In this document: in pieces, positions 18,056-28,294 of the stretch | Layout of the letters: each line of letters begins with the position of its first letter | Position numbering within the stretch: the first letter of the stretch is position 1 | Source: Candidatus Pelagibacter communis | GTDB lineage: Bacteria > Pseudomonadota > Alphaproteobacteria > Pelagibacterales > Pelagibacteraceae | Length of the DNA stretch: 64,000 nucleotides | NCBI RefSeq assembly: GCF_001179985.1 | Contig: NZ_CVSI01000058.1 | Location: 1 to 64,000 of the forward strand | Direction: 5' to 3' | Program-made: the position numbers and the translations under genes | Notes under the pieces: model-generated | Database searches by the model: none | The model's input: the letters and a program-made list of their open reading frames with translations, nothing else | Told to the model about the DNA's origin: nothing

Positions 18056-18688
18056 ATGCCAGCTCACGCATTTTTTTTTTATATATTTTCATTAATTGCA
18101 ATTGTATCAGCAATAATGGTAACAACATCAAAAAACACAGTTCACTCAGTTTTTTTTTTAATCTTAGATTTTATTAGTATTTCTTGCTTATTCATTTTAA
18201 TAGGCGCAGAATTTCTTGGAATGATAATGTTGATTGTATATGTGGGCGCTGTAGCTGTATTGTTTTTATTTGTGGTTATGATGTTGAACGTTGCTCAGCA
18301 AAAAAACCAATGGTTTGGTGCTGCCACAGGAAGCAAACATATTCCAGTAGGAATGATTGTAAGTTTAATAATTTTCTTTGAATTATTAATTGTGATTGGT
18401 GGATGGAAATTAAAACCTGATTTAAGTAATGACTTTATAAATCTTTCGACTACTAATATTACTAATACACATTCTATTGGCAATGTCCTTTATACTGATT
18501 ATATACACTTGTTTCAATTATCAGGAATGATTTTGCTAGTTGCAATGATTGGTGCAATAGTTTTAACGTTTAGACAACGATCTGGCTTAAAAAGACAAAG
18601 TTATATTAGGCAAATCTCAAGAGAAAAAAATGATGGAGTAGAATTAGTAGATGTTAAAAATAAAGAAGGGGTCAAAATAGATGTTTGA
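18056..18688 (+). CDS. nuoJ: NADH-quinone oxidoreductase subunit J
   Basis: 210 residues with five predicted membrane helices and the conserved G-A-E-F-L-G and [16 protein letters not shown] segment, which is the helix with the pi-bulge involved in conformational coupling. The polar C-terminal tail is cytoplasmic. It overlaps nuoK by 8 bases. Confidence 0.97.
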   Translation: MPAHAFFFYIFSLIAIVSAIMVTTSKNTVHSVFFLILDFISISCLFILIGAEFLGMIMLIVYVGAVAVLFLFVVMMLNVAQQKNQWFGAATGSKHIPVGMIVSLIIFFELLIVIGGWKLKPDLSNDFINLSTTNITNTHSIGNVLYTDYIHLFQLSGMILLVAMIGAIVLTFRQRSGLKRQSYIRQISREKNDGVELVDVKNKEGVKIDV

Positions 18689-18992
18689 TATTGGTATAGG
18701 ACATTATTTAACCCTTGGTGCAGTAATTTTTACAATTGGAGTTGTTGGAATTTTTTTAAATAGAAAAAATGTAATAGTAATTCTAATGAGCATTGAATTG
18801 ATATTACTAGCAGTAAATATAAATTTAGTATCTTTTTCTATTTTTTTGAATGATTTGAGTGGTCAAATTTTTACTCTATTTATATTAACTGTTGCTGCGG
18901 CAGAAGCTGCAATAGGTTTAGCTATAATAGTTGTTTACTATAGAAATTCAGGCACAATTAGGGTTGAGGAAATAGACAACCTTAAAGGATAA
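18681..18992 (+). CDS. nuoK: NADH-quinone oxidoreductase subunit K
   Basis: 103 residues, three membrane helices, MrpC-like. The conserved Glu in [11 protein letters not shown] (helix 2) and the [11 protein letters not shown] segment (helix 3) carry the two buried glutamates of the proton path. The length is exactly typical. nuoL starts one base after its stop. Confidence 0.98.
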   Translation: MFDIGIGHYLTLGAVIFTIGVVGIFLNRKNVIVILMSIELILLAVNINLVSFSIFLNDLSGQIFTLFILTVAAAEAAIGLAIIVVYYRNSGTIRVEEIDNLKG

Positions 18993-18993
18993 A

Positions 18994-20907
18994 ATGGAAA
19001 TTTTAATAGTTTTTCTTCCACTGTTAGCAGCAATTATCTCTGGATTTTTTGGAAATAAATTAGGTAACAGATTTTCGGAAATTTTGACAAGTTTATTTGT
19101 TTCAATTTCTGCAATTTTTTCAATCTATATTTTTTACAATGTGATGATCAATGATTATAATTCAAATATAATTATTTCGTCGTGGATTAGCTCTGGAACA
19201 CTAGAAGTAAACTGGTCAATTAAAATTGATCCATTATCATCTGTAATGTTAGTAGTTGTTACTTTTATATCCTCGCTTGTTCACATCTATTCAATTGGAT
19301 ATATGCATCACGACCCTCATAAACCAAGATTTATGTCATATTTGTCTTTGTTTACTTTCTCAATGTTGATGTTGGTAACGTCAGACAATTTTTTACAACT
19401 CTTTTTTGGTTGGGAGGGAGTTGGTGTATGCTCTTATTTTTTGATTGGTTTTTGGTTTAAAAAACAAAGCGCAAATAATGCAGCAATAAAGGCTTTTCTT
19501 GTTAACAGAGTAGGAGACTTTGGGTTAGCATTAGGTATTTTTTTGATATTTTATTATTTTGGTACCATCAATTACAACGAGGTATTCAATTTAATTCCAA
19601 CTCTAATATCAGAAAAAATTAATTTTCTTGGGTTTAATTTCGTTGTTATAGATTTAATTTGTATTCTATTGTTCATTGGAGCAATGGGTAAATCTGCTCA
19701 AATTTTCCTCCACACATGGTTACCAGATGCTATGGAAGGTCCAACTCCAGTTTCTGCATTAATTCATGCAGCAACTATGGTAACAGCTGGAGTTTTTTTA
19801 GTTGTGAGGTGTTCACCAATTTATGAGTTATCTCCATTAGGTTTAGAAATTGTTACATTAATAGGAATGTCAACTGCATTCTTTGCAGCTACTGTAGCCT
19901 TAGTACAAAATGATATTAAAAAAATAATTGCCTATTCAACATGTAGTCAACTAGGATATATGTTTTTTGCAGCTGGAGTTGGTGCGTACAATGTAGCAAT
20001 GTTTCATTTATTTACTCACGCATTTTTTAAGGCTTTATTATTTCTAGGAGCCGGTTCTGTGATCCACTCATTTCAAAATGAACAAGATATTAAAAATATG
20101 GGTGGTGTTTGGAGAAAATTACCTTTTACATATTTAATGATGATTATAGGCACACTAGCATTAACTGGCTTTCCCTTTTTGTCAGGCTTTTATTCAAAGG
20201 ATGCAATTATCGAATTTGCTTATCTTGAGAAAGGAAGTTTAAGTAATTATGCAGCAGTAATAGGTGTAATCACTGCAATTTTTACCTCAATTTATTCTTG
20301 GAGATTAATATTTTTAACTTTCCACGGTAGTTTTAATAATAAGAAACTAGATATAAAAGATCTGCATGAGTCACCTTTAGTTATGTTGATACCACTGGTT
20401 TTATTATCTGTTGGGGCTTTATTTTCTGGAATGTTTTTTAAAGAAATATTTATCGGTACTGAAAGTAGTCAATTATTTTGGAAAGACTCAATAATGTTTT
20501 TAGAACCATTGAGCAAAGACCATCCACCTTTATGGTTTTTATTACTAACGCCATCATTTGTGGTTATTTCTATTCCCTTTTCTTATTATTTATTTCTAAA
20601 GAAAAATTTAATTATTGAGCAAATTGTAAAAATTAACTACCCATTATATGTTTTCTTGAAAAAAAAATGGTACTTCGATGAACTTTATGATTTTATATTT
20701 GTTAAATCATTTAAAAGTTTAGGTAATTTTTTTTGGAGAAAAATTGATAATTTAATTATTGATAGATTTGGTCCTGATGGTATCTCTAATATCATAAAAA
20801 AATTTTCCTTATATGCGGTAAAATTCCAAAGTGGATTTATTTATCAATATGCCTTCATAATGTTGTTGGGTTTTTCAATTTTACTAACATTTTTAATTAT
20901 TAAATAA
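18994..20907 (+). CDS. nuoL: NADH-quinone oxidoreductase subunit L
   Basis: 637 residues, the distal antiporter-like proton-pumping subunit. W-L-P-D-A-M-E-G-P-T-P-V-S-A-L-I-H-A is intact, including the helix-breaking proline and proton-path residues. The C-terminal part, from about 500, includes the long lateral helix that lies along NuoM and NuoN and ends in a final membrane anchor. The length matches family members. Confidence 0.97.
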   Translation: MEILIVFLPLLAAIISGFFGNKLGNRFSEILTSLFVSISAIFSIYIFYNVMINDYNSNIIISSWISSGTLEVNWSIKIDPLSSVMLVVVTFISSLVHIYSIGYMHHDPHKPRFMSYLSLFTFSMLMLVTSDNFLQLFFGWEGVGVCSYFLIGFWFKKQSANNAAIKAFLVNRVGDFGLALGIFLIFYYFGTINYNEVFNLIPTLISEKINFLGFNFVVIDLICILLFIGAMGKSAQIFLHTWLPDAMEGPTPVSALIHAATMVTAGVFLVVRCSPIYELSPLGLEIVTLIGMSTAFFAATVALVQNDIKKIIAYSTCSQLGYMFFAAGVGAYNVAMFHLFTHAFFKALLFLGAGSVIHSFQNEQDIKNMGGVWRKLPFTYLMMIIGTLALTGFPFLSGFYSKDAIIEFAYLEKGSLSNYAAVIGVITAIFTSIYSWRLIFLTFHGSFNNKKLDIKDLHESPLVMLIPLVLLSVGALFSGMFFKEIFIGTESSQLFWKDSIMFLEPLSKDHPPLWFLLLTPSFVVISIPFSYYLFLKKNLIIEQIVKINYPLYVFLKKKWYFDELYDFIFVKSFKSLGNFFWRKIDNLIIDRFGPDGISNIIKKFSLYAVKFQSGFIYQYAFIMLLGFSILLTFLIIK

Positions 20908-20909
20908 AC

Positions 20910-22406
20910 ATGTTTCCGATTCTTTCATCTTTAATAATTTTACCACTTATTGGTTCTTTATTTTTAATATTTATTAGATCTTCCGAAAAAAATACTAGCC
21001 TTAAATACGTTGCATTATTTATTACTTTTACAAATTTTTTTTTATCACTTTATCTTTGGAAAATTTTTGATCCATCAATATCGACATTTCAGTTTGTAGA
21101 AAATAGAATTTGGATTGAAGGTTTTATAAATTATAAAGTTGGTATAGATGGCATATCAATTTTATTTGTAATTCTTACAACCTTTATAACACCACTTTGT
21201 ATAATTTCAGTTAATTCAACAATAACTTACCGATTAAAGGAGTTTTTAATAGCAATTTTAATCATGGAAACTTTAATGATTGGAGTATTTTGTTCATTAG
21301 ACTTAGTAATTTTTTATTTATTCTTTGAAGGCGGGCTTATTCCAATGTTTTTAATTATTGGAATATGGGGCGGAAATAGAAGAGTTTACTCTGCATTTAA
21401 ATTTTTCCTTTTTACATTAGTTGGATCTGTTTTAATGCTAGTTGCAATTATTGCAATTTATTGGATAAGTGGAACAACGGATATCGAAAAATTATATGAA
21501 TTAGGGATTCAAGAAGAATATCAAAAATTATTATGGCTAGCATTTTTTTCATCTTTTGCAGTGAAAACTCCAATGTGGCCTGTGCACACATGGCTACCTG
21601 ATGCACACGTAGAGGCACCTACCGCTGGTTCAGTTTTACTTGCTGCTATCCTACTTAAAATGGCTGGTTATGGTTTTATAAGGTTTTCAGTGGGTTTATT
21701 TCCTTTAGCATCAATTTATTTTGTACCATTGGTCTACTCATTAAGTTTAATAGCAATAATTTACACCTCTTTAGTTGCCTTAATGCAGGAAGATATGAAA
21801 AAGCTTATTGCATATTCATCTGTTGCACATATGGGTTTTGTAACGCTTGGTATTTTTACATTTACGCAACAAGGGATTGAAGGAAGTATTTTTCAGATGA
21901 TTAGTCATGGTTTAATTTCAGCTGCTTTATTTTTATCTGTTGGAGTTGTTTACGACAGATTAAAAACTAGACAAATTAAAGATTTCTCTGGGCTTGTAAA
22001 TATAATGCCTAAATACGCAATAGTGATGATGATATTTACTCTTGGAGCTTTAGGATTACCTGGAACAAGCGGATTTATTGGTGAATTTTTAGTTTTAATG
22101 GGAACGTTTAAAAAAAGTATTATAACGGCTGCTATTGCAAGTATCGGAGTAATACTTGGTGCTGCTTATATGTTATGGCTATACAAAAGAGTTGTTTTCG
22201 GAAATTTATTAAAAACAATTGATATAAAAAAAATGGTAGATCTAAATAAATATGAAACATTAATTTTATCTTCGCTAGCAATTTTAATAATAGTTTTTGG
22301 TTTTTATCCAGAGCCTTTAATTAAAACATATGCTACATCAATAGATAATTTTATAAATACTATTAATGTAACCACAGAATTAAGTTTAATAGAAAAAATC
22401 AAATGA
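20910..22406 (+). CDS. nuoM: NADH-quinone oxidoreductase subunit M
   Basis: 498 residues, the second antiporter-like subunit with about 14 helices. The signature H-T-W-L-P-D-A-H-V-E-A-P-T-A-G-S-V is present, and an upstream F-F-E-G-G-L-I-P-M supplies the conserved Glu of helix 5. It starts 2 bases after nuoL and overlaps nuoN by 4 bases (ATGA). Confidence 0.97.
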   Translation: MFPILSSLIILPLIGSLFLIFIRSSEKNTSLKYVALFITFTNFFLSLYLWKIFDPSISTFQFVENRIWIEGFINYKVGIDGISILFVILTTFITPLCIISVNSTITYRLKEFLIAILIMETLMIGVFCSLDLVIFYLFFEGGLIPMFLIIGIWGGNRRVYSAFKFFLFTLVGSVLMLVAIIAIYWISGTTDIEKLYELGIQEEYQKLLWLAFFSSFAVKTPMWPVHTWLPDAHVEAPTAGSVLLAAILLKMAGYGFIRFSVGLFPLASIYFVPLVYSLSLIAIIYTSLVALMQEDMKKLIAYSSVAHMGFVTLGIFTFTQQGIEGSIFQMISHGLISAALFLSVGVVYDRLKTRQIKDFSGLVNIMPKYAIVMMIFTLGALGLPGTSGFIGEFLVLMGTFKKSIITAAIASIGVILGAAYMLWLYKRVVFGNLLKTIDIKKMVDLNKYETLILSSLAILIIVFGFYPEPLIKTYATSIDNFINTINVTTELSLIEKIK

Positions 22407-23815
22407 GTAACTTATATTTTATAATCCCTGAACTATTTATTTCATTAAGCGTGATGGCTCTTTTAGTTTTAGGAGTTTTCAAAAACAATAGTTCTAAAAT
22501 TATTTTTTACTTGTCTTGCTTAATTATATTGGTATCTCTTGCGATTAATTTAAACATAAACATAACGCAAACAATCTTTCTTTTTAATAATAGTTATTTA
22601 GTAGATCAGCTATCATTATTTATAAAATCAATAATTATGATTTCAGCTTTCTTTGTAATGTTTTGTTCATATAACTATGTCAGAGTTAACAATATACTTA
22701 AAATTGAATACCCAATATTAATTCTATGTTCATTACTTGGAATGTTAGTAATGATAAGCTCAAATGATCTCATTGTATTTTATATAGGTTTAGAATTACA
22801 ATCTCTTGCATTATATGTGTTAGCATCTTTTAATAGGGATAATATTTTGTCCTCAGAGTCCGGATTAAAATATTTTGTTTTAAGTGCTTTATCATCAGGT
22901 TTGCTTTTATATGGTTGCTCATTAATTTATGGTTTTTCTAATTCAACTAATTTTAATGAAATTTCTCAGAATTTTAATTTTGAATACGGAGTTATTTTCG
23001 GCATGGTTTTTGTAATTGTTGGATTAGCATTTAAAATTTCTGCTGTCCCTTTTCATATGTGGGCTCCAGATGTTTATCAAGGTTCACCAACTTCTGTGAC
23101 TGTATTATTTGCAATTTTACCAAAAATAGCAGCTCTTACAGTTTTTATAAAATTTTTATACGGTCCATTTATAAATCTCTTCGAAGAGTGGCAGGCCATA
23201 ATTATATTTTTATCAGTTGCTTCAATGATTTTAGGCGCAGTTGCTGCTATTGGTCAGAAAAATCTTAAAAGACTTATAGCTTACAGCTCAATCAGTCATA
23301 TGGGTTATGCGTTAGCAGGATTAACTACAGGTACTAACCAGGGTATTCAAAGTTCAATAATTTATTTAATTATTTATTTAATTATGAATCTTGCATTCTT
23401 TAGCTGCCTTTTTATGTTGAAAAGAAAAGACAAATTTTACGAAAACATAGAGGATTTATCAGGTCTTTCAAAAAAACATCCTATTCTAGCATTAAGTTTT
23501 TTAATAATATTATTTTCACTTGCCGGAATACCGCCACTTGCAGGATTCTTTGCAAAATTTTATATTTTTATGGCAGTAATACAAAAAGAAATGTATTTTT
23601 TAGCTATTGTAGGATTACTGGCAACTGTAATAGCTGCTTTTTATTATTTAAGAGTTATAAAAATAATTTACTTTGACCCAGAACAAGAAAAATTTGACAC
23701 TGCAATGAGCTTAGGATTAAAGCTTACATTAATTTTGTCAACATCCGCAATATTAATGTATTTTTTAAATCCAAATTTCTTAAACAAATATATAACAAAT
23801 ATTTTAGTTATTTGA
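22403..23815 (+). CDS. nuoN: NADH-quinone oxidoreductase subunit N
   Basis: 470 residues, the third antiporter-like subunit, next to NuoK and NuoJ. F-H-M-W-A-P-D-V-Y-Q-G-S-P-T-S-V is intact, and Y-I-G-L-E-L-Q-S-L-A-L-Y carries the helix-5 Glu. It closes the nuo operon, but birA follows with a one-base overlap (TGATG), so cofactor genes are probably read from the same transcript. Confidence 0.97.
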   Translation: MSNLYFIIPELFISLSVMALLVLGVFKNNSSKIIFYLSCLIILVSLAINLNINITQTIFLFNNSYLVDQLSLFIKSIIMISAFFVMFCSYNYVRVNNILKIEYPILILCSLLGMLVMISSNDLIVFYIGLELQSLALYVLASFNRDNILSSESGLKYFVLSALSSGLLLYGCSLIYGFSNSTNFNEISQNFNFEYGVIFGMVFVIVGLAFKISAVPFHMWAPDVYQGSPTSVTVLFAILPKIAALTVFIKFLYGPFINLFEEWQAIIIFLSVASMILGAVAAIGQKNLKRLIAYSSISHMGYALAGLTTGTNQGIQSSIIYLIIYLIMNLAFFSCLFMLKRKDKFYENIEDLSGLSKKHPILALSFLIILFSLAGIPPLAGFFAKFYIFMAVIQKEMYFLAIVGLLATVIAAFYYLRVIKIIYFDPEQEKFDTAMSLGLKLTLILSTSAILMYFLNPNFLNKYITNILVI

Positions 23816-24327
23816 TGGTTTTAAAAAAATTTAAATATAAAAAAGTTTCAAGTACAAATGAAATTGCGATGCAAAAAATTAGACAAGGTTATAAGTCAGG
23901 TGTTATTATTTCTGATAAACAAACACGTGGTAGGGGTCAACATGGTAAAAAATGGATTTCTAACAAGGGAAATTTATTTTTTAGTATATTTTTTATTATT
24001 AACAAAAAAATACAAATCTCTAGATTAGTTATAAGCAATTTAAGAATAATAAAAAAAATATTGTCCAATTATATTAAATCAAAAATAAAAATTAAAAGGC
24101 CTAATGATATTACAGTAAATAAAAAAAAGATTTGTGGGATTTTAAATGAAACTCTATTTTATAATGATTTAAAATTTTTAGTTATCGGAATTGGAATAAA
24201 TATAGTTAGTTCACCTAATATAAGAGGTTATCCAACTACAAATTTGAATGAGGTAACTAATAGAAGAGTTAGTAAAACTAAATTATTAAATAAAATTATC
24301 AAAGCTTTTGATATAAAAATAAAATGA
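23815..24327 (+). CDS. birA: Minimal biotin--[acetyl-CoA-carboxylase] ligase
   Basis: 170 residues. It attaches biotin to the carboxylase carrier protein via biotinyl-AMP. The adenylate-binding loop G-R-G-Q-H-G-K (corresponding to G-R-G-R-R-G-R), the K-R-P-N-D segment (K-W-P-N-D in most enzymes) and the G-I-L-N-E strand are present. There is no N-terminal helix-turn-helix, so it is not a repressor, and the usual C-terminal SH3-like domain is also missing. The ATG at 23815 shares one base with the nuoN stop. An in-frame TTG lies one codon earlier and is less likely. Its place after nuo and before coaX is the normal alphaproteobacterial order. Confidence 0.88.
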   Translation: MVLKKFKYKKVSSTNEIAMQKIRQGYKSGVIISDKQTRGRGQHGKKWISNKGNLFFSIFFIINKKIQISRLVISNLRIIKKILSNYIKSKIKIKRPNDITVNKKKICGILNETLFYNDLKFLVIGIGINIVSSPNIRGYPTTNLNEVTNRRVSKTKLLNKIIKAFDIKIK

Positions 24328-25064
24328 TTATTGTAGGTGATATAGGAAATACAGAAATAAAAATATGTTTTTTTTATAATGGTTTAAAAAAAAAATATTT
24401 ATTCAAAACAGATTCACTTAACAAAAAAATTATAAGAAATAAGTTTAATTTTTTACGCAAAAAAATTTATCTTAAGAATGCGATTATAAGCAGTGTAGTG
24501 CCAAAAACTTTTAGTCAAATTAAAAAGATTTTTTTTAATCTATATAAAGTTAATTGTATCGAATTAAAGAAATTAAATTTAACAAGACTAATAAACATTA
24601 AAGTCAACAAGAAAGAAATTGGATCTGATCGTTTAGCAAACGCAATAAGTGTAATGAGTAAAAAAAAAAATTTTATTGTTGTTGATTTTGGAACTGCTAC
24701 AACTTTTGATGTAATTAAGAAAAATAATTACTTAGGGGGAGTGATCGCTCCGGGTGTAAATTTGTCACTAGATAACTTGATTAAAAAAGCAAGTTTAATA
24801 CCAAATGTTAAATTAAATAAATCAAAATCTATAATTGGAAAAAATACAGAACAAGCAGTCCTGTCTGGTTTTTTTTGGGGATATAATGGTTTAATTAATG
24901 GCATAATTTCAAAAATTAAAAAAAAAACCAATCAAAAATATAAAATAGTTTTTACAGGTGGTCTTGCGCACTTATTTAATAAAGATATAAAAGATAAAGT
25001 TACTATAGATAAAAATCTAACAATTAATGGTTTAATTAAAGTTTCAAAACATTTTAATTTATGA
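24324..25064 (+). CDS. coaX: Type III pantothenate kinase
   Basis: 246 residues. It phosphorylates pantothenate in coenzyme A synthesis. The ASKHA-fold motifs are visible: the phosphate-1 loop D-I-G-N-T at 6-10, G-S-D-R-L-A-N at 100-106, and D-F-G-T-A-T-T-F-D at 121-129 containing the catalytic aspartate, followed by G-G-V-I-A-P-G. It overlaps birA and RNase J by 4 bases each (ATGA). No CoaA is seen in the window. Confidence 0.94.
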   Translation: MIIVGDIGNTEIKICFFYNGLKKKYLFKTDSLNKKIIRNKFNFLRKKIYLKNAIISSVVPKTFSQIKKIFFNLYKVNCIELKKLNLTRLINIKVNKKEIGSDRLANAISVMSKKKNFIVVDFGTATTFDVIKKNNYLGGVIAPGVNLSLDNLIKKASLIPNVKLNKSKSIIGKNTEQAVLSGFFWGYNGLINGIISKIKKKTNQKYKIVFTGGLAHLFNKDIKDKVTIDKNLTINGLIKVSKHFNL

Positions 25065-26719
25065 AAGATGAATTAATTTTTTGTCCTCTTGGTGGATCAG
25101 GTGAAATAGGCATGAATATGAATTTGTTTGGCTTCGGTAAACCTGGTGAGCACAAATGGATTATAGTTGACATTGGTGTTACTTTTGCAGATGAGAGTAT
25201 TCCAGGTATAGATTTAATATATCCAGATCCTGGATTTATCATTGATAAAAAAGAGTCCTTACTAGCTATAGTTCTAACACATGCTCACGAAGATCATATA
25301 GGTGCCATTACTCAAATATGGCCAAAATTAAATTGTAAAATTTTTGCAACTCCCTTTACTGCAGCTCTTGTAGTAGAAAAATTCAGAGAAAAAAATATTG
25401 ATATAACAACTTATCTTAACATTGTTCAACTTAATGGAAAAATTAATTTAGAGAATTTTGAAATCGATTTTATAACATTAACACACTCAATTCTTGAACC
25501 AAATGGATTAAGAATAAAAACACCTTTAGGAAATGTTCTACACACTGGCGATTGGAAGTGTGATCCAGATCCTTTGATAGGAAAAAAAATAGACTCAGAT
25601 AAGTTAAAATTAATTGGAAAAGAAGGTGTGTTAACAATGATTTGTGACTCTACAAACGTCTTTAGCATTGGTAGATCAGGATCCGAGTTAAGTGTAAGAA
25701 AAAGTTTATTTAAAATAATTGGAAGACTTAAAAAAAGAGTCATTGTAACCTCTTTTGCATCTAACGTAGCAAGGATGGAAACAATATTTTATTGTGCAGA
25801 AAAAACTGGTAGACAAATTTCATTAGTTGGGAGATCAATGCACCGTATTTATAAAGCAGCAAGACAATGTGGATATTTAAAAAATGTGATTGATCCAATT
25901 GATCCAAGAGATGCAAAAAAAATATCAAGAGACAAAATAATTTATCTTTGCACAGGTAGCCAAGGTGAGCCAATGGGAGCTATGAATAGAATATCAAATT
26001 ATACTCATCCAGATGTATTTATTGAAAAAGATGATACTGTAATATTTTCTTCAAAAATAATACCTGGTAATGAAAAAAAACTTTCAAAATTACACAATAC
26101 TTTAGTTTTAGAAGGCGTAGAAGTTATTAATGAAGAAAATGAGTTTGTACATGTATCAGGCCATCCAAATAGAGAAGATCTTAAAGATATGTATAATTGG
26201 ATTAAACCGAGATCTGTAATACCGGTTCACGGAGAACATAGACATATTCTTGAACATCTTTCGTTTGCTAAAGAAATGAATGTTCCATACCCGATAAAAG
26301 TAAAAAACGGAGATATAATTAAAATTGCGCCATGTGAAAAACCTGAAGTATTTGATAAAGCACCATCAGGCAAACTTTATGTAGACGGTGATATAAGTGT
26401 TTTTGAGGACTCCAGATCAATAAAAGAAAGAAAAAATTTATCTATTAATGGTAGTCTTGAGGTAACAATTTTAGTGAATAACGAAGGGAATATATACGAC
26501 TCACCTGTTATATCTGCAAAGGGACTACCAATAGAAAATTTAGAAGAATTTAAATTCGGACTGGAAAAAGAGATAAATAAAACAGCAAGATCATTCGCAT
26601 TGAATAATACAAAACAAGAGGAAAATGCGATTAATGCATTAAAAACAGTTTGCCGAAAGTTTACGAAAGAGCAATTGGGAAAAAGACCATTTACTAATAT
26701 AAATTTAGTTAATATTTAA
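25061..26719 (+). CDS. rnj: Ribonuclease J
   Basis: 552 residues, a metallo-beta-lactamase/beta-CASP ribonuclease with 5' exonuclease and endonuclease activity on RNA. The zinc motif H-A-H-E-D-H is at 74-79, later ligands are H-T-G-D and H-G-E-H, and the beta-CASP region begins near 230. The C-terminal domain is the one used for dimerisation. The N-terminal G-G-S-G-E-I-G-M-N-M is diagnostic. In alphaproteobacteria RNase J coexists with RNase E and removes mRNA and rRNA precursor ends. It is coupled to coaX by a 4-base overlap. Confidence 0.95.
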   Translation: MKDELIFCPLGGSGEIGMNMNLFGFGKPGEHKWIIVDIGVTFADESIPGIDLIYPDPGFIIDKKESLLAIVLTHAHEDHIGAITQIWPKLNCKIFATPFTAALVVEKFREKNIDITTYLNIVQLNGKINLENFEIDFITLTHSILEPNGLRIKTPLGNVLHTGDWKCDPDPLIGKKIDSDKLKLIGKEGVLTMICDSTNVFSIGRSGSELSVRKSLFKIIGRLKKRVIVTSFASNVARMETIFYCAEKTGRQISLVGRSMHRIYKAARQCGYLKNVIDPIDPRDAKKISRDKIIYLCTGSQGEPMGAMNRISNYTHPDVFIEKDDTVIFSSKIIPGNEKKLSKLHNTLVLEGVEVINEENEFVHVSGHPNREDLKDMYNWIKPRSVIPVHGEHRHILEHLSFAKEMNVPYPIKVKNGDIIKIAPCEKPEVFDKAPSGKLYVDGDISVFEDSRSIKERKNLSINGSLEVTILVNNEGNIYDSPVISAKGLPIENLEEFKFGLEKEINKTARSFALNNTKQEENAINALKTVCRKFTKEQLGKRPFTNINLVNI

Positions 26720-26720
26720 T

Positions 26721-26966
26721 ATGAGTATTACTGGTTCGCTCATAATTTTTGTTTTAATTTGGTGGATCATTTTTTTTTCATTATTACCAATAGATGTTGA
26801 TAGAAAACACAAGGAATTGGTTGAAGGTGTAGATAAAGGATCGCCTGAAAATCCTAGAATTATAAAAAAATTAATTTATACAACCATAATAACCTTAATT
26901 ATTTTTATAGGTATATTTATGTTAGTGAAGTATGATTACCTTAATTTAAGAAGGTTTATTTCATAA
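26721..26966 (+). CDS. DUF1467 family small membrane protein
   Basis: 81 residues. One helix lies near 4-24, then a cytoplasmic loop with the recognisable E-G-V-D-K-G-S-P-E-N-P segment, then a second helix near 51-70. This matches DUF1467 proteins, found between RNase J and proS in many alphaproteobacteria. The function is unknown. It overlaps proS by one base (TAATG). Confidence 0.85.
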   Translation: MSITGSLIIFVLIWWIIFFSLLPIDVDRKHKELVEGVDKGSPENPRIIKKLIYTTIITLIIFIGIFMLVKYDYLNLRRFIS

Positions 26967-28294
26967 TGTTTTTTTCTACTTTATTAATTCCTATTTTAAA
27001 AAATTATCCCTCTGAGGCAAAAATTAAATCACACAAATTAATGTTAAGAACAGGAATGATAAAACAATCTTCTGCAGGCATATACTCTTGGTTACCTTTG
27101 GGTTTCAAAGTGATGAAAAAAATAGAAAATATTGTAAGGGAGGAGCAAAATAAAATTTTTGCACAAGAAATATTAATGCCAACTATACAATCCAGTGAAA
27201 TTTGGAAAGAGAGTGGTAGATATGAAGATTATGGTGAGGAAATGTTAAGAATTACAGATAGACAAAAAAGAGAAATGTTATATGGCCCAACTAACGAAGA
27301 ATTAATAACCGAAATTTTTAGAACTAGTATAAAGTCATATAAATCTTTACCACAACTTTTGTATCATATTCAATGGAAGTTCAGAGATGAATTGCGACCA
27401 AGATTTGGGATAATGCGTTGTAGAGAGTTTTATATGAAGGATGCATATTCTTTTGATCTTAATGACGATTTAGGCGAACATTCTTATAATAAATTTTTTT
27501 TATCATATCTTAAAACTTTCAAAAGGCTAGATTTAAAGGCAATCCCAATGTCAGCAGACACAGGTCCTATAGGGGGGAATTTATCACATGAATTTATTAT
27601 TTTAGCTGAAACAGGTGAAAGTAAAATTTATACTGATAAAAATATATTTGAAGTTGATCATTCAGATTGTACTTTAGAAAAAAAATCATTAACAAATTTA
27701 AGAAAAAAATTTGAAAATTTTTATGCAGTTACGGACGAAAAATTTAATAAAGCTGAATTTGACAAATTAGTTACAAAAGAAAATCAATTAGAGACAAAAG
27801 GTATAGAAGTTGGCCATATATTTTATTTTGGTGATAAATATTCCAAACCAATGAATGCATCTGTAGACCACAATGGTAAAAAAGTCTTCGTAAAAATGGG
27901 ATCTTACGGTGTTGGAGTTTCAAGATTAGTTGGTGCCATAATAGAGGCTAAATTTGATGAGAAAAATGAAAACATGAATTGGCCAATAAATGTAGCACCA
28001 TATGAATGTGCAATTTTACCATTAGTTTCTAAGAATGATAAAACAAATTTGGAAAAATCCATTAATATATTTAAAAAACTCAAAGATAGCAATATAGATG
28101 CAATCATTGATGATACAGACGAAAACTTTTCATCAAAAATGAAAAAGTTTAATCTTATTGGTGTTCCCTTTCAAATACTTTTAGGGAATAAATCTGATAA
28201 TGAAATGCTTGAATTTAAAAAAGTTGGTGAATCTTCATCAAAATTAAAAATAGACGATATAATAAAGACTATAAATTCAAAAAAAGAAAATTGA
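26966..28294 (+). CDS. proS: Prolyl-tRNA synthetase, short alphaproteobacterial type
   Basis: 442 residues, a class II synthetase. Motif 2 is F-R-D-E-L-R-P-R-F-G-I-M-R-C-R-E-F and motif 3 is G-S-Y-G-V-G-V-S-R-L-V-G. The roughly 180-residue INS editing domain found between motifs 2 and 3 in E. coli ProRS is absent, as is usual in alphaproteobacteria, so Ala-tRNA-Pro would have to be cleared by a separate editing factor if at all. It overlaps the next gene by 4 bases (TTGA). Confidence 0.95.
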   Translation: MFFSTLLIPILKNYPSEAKIKSHKLMLRTGMIKQSSAGIYSWLPLGFKVMKKIENIVREEQNKIFAQEILMPTIQSSEIWKESGRYEDYGEEMLRITDRQKREMLYGPTNEELITEIFRTSIKSYKSLPQLLYHIQWKFRDELRPRFGIMRCREFYMKDAYSFDLNDDLGEHSYNKFFLSYLKTFKRLDLKAIPMSADTGPIGGNLSHEFIILAETGESKIYTDKNIFEVDHSDCTLEKKSLTNLRKKFENFYAVTDEKFNKAEFDKLVTKENQLETKGIEVGHIFYFGDKYSKPMNASVDHNGKKVFVKMGSYGVGVSRLVGAIIEAKFDEKNENMNWPINVAPYECAILPLVSKNDKTNLEKSINIFKKLKDSNIDAIIDDTDENFSSKMKKFNLIGVPFQILLGNKSDNEMLEFKKVGESSSKLKIDDIIKTINSKKEN

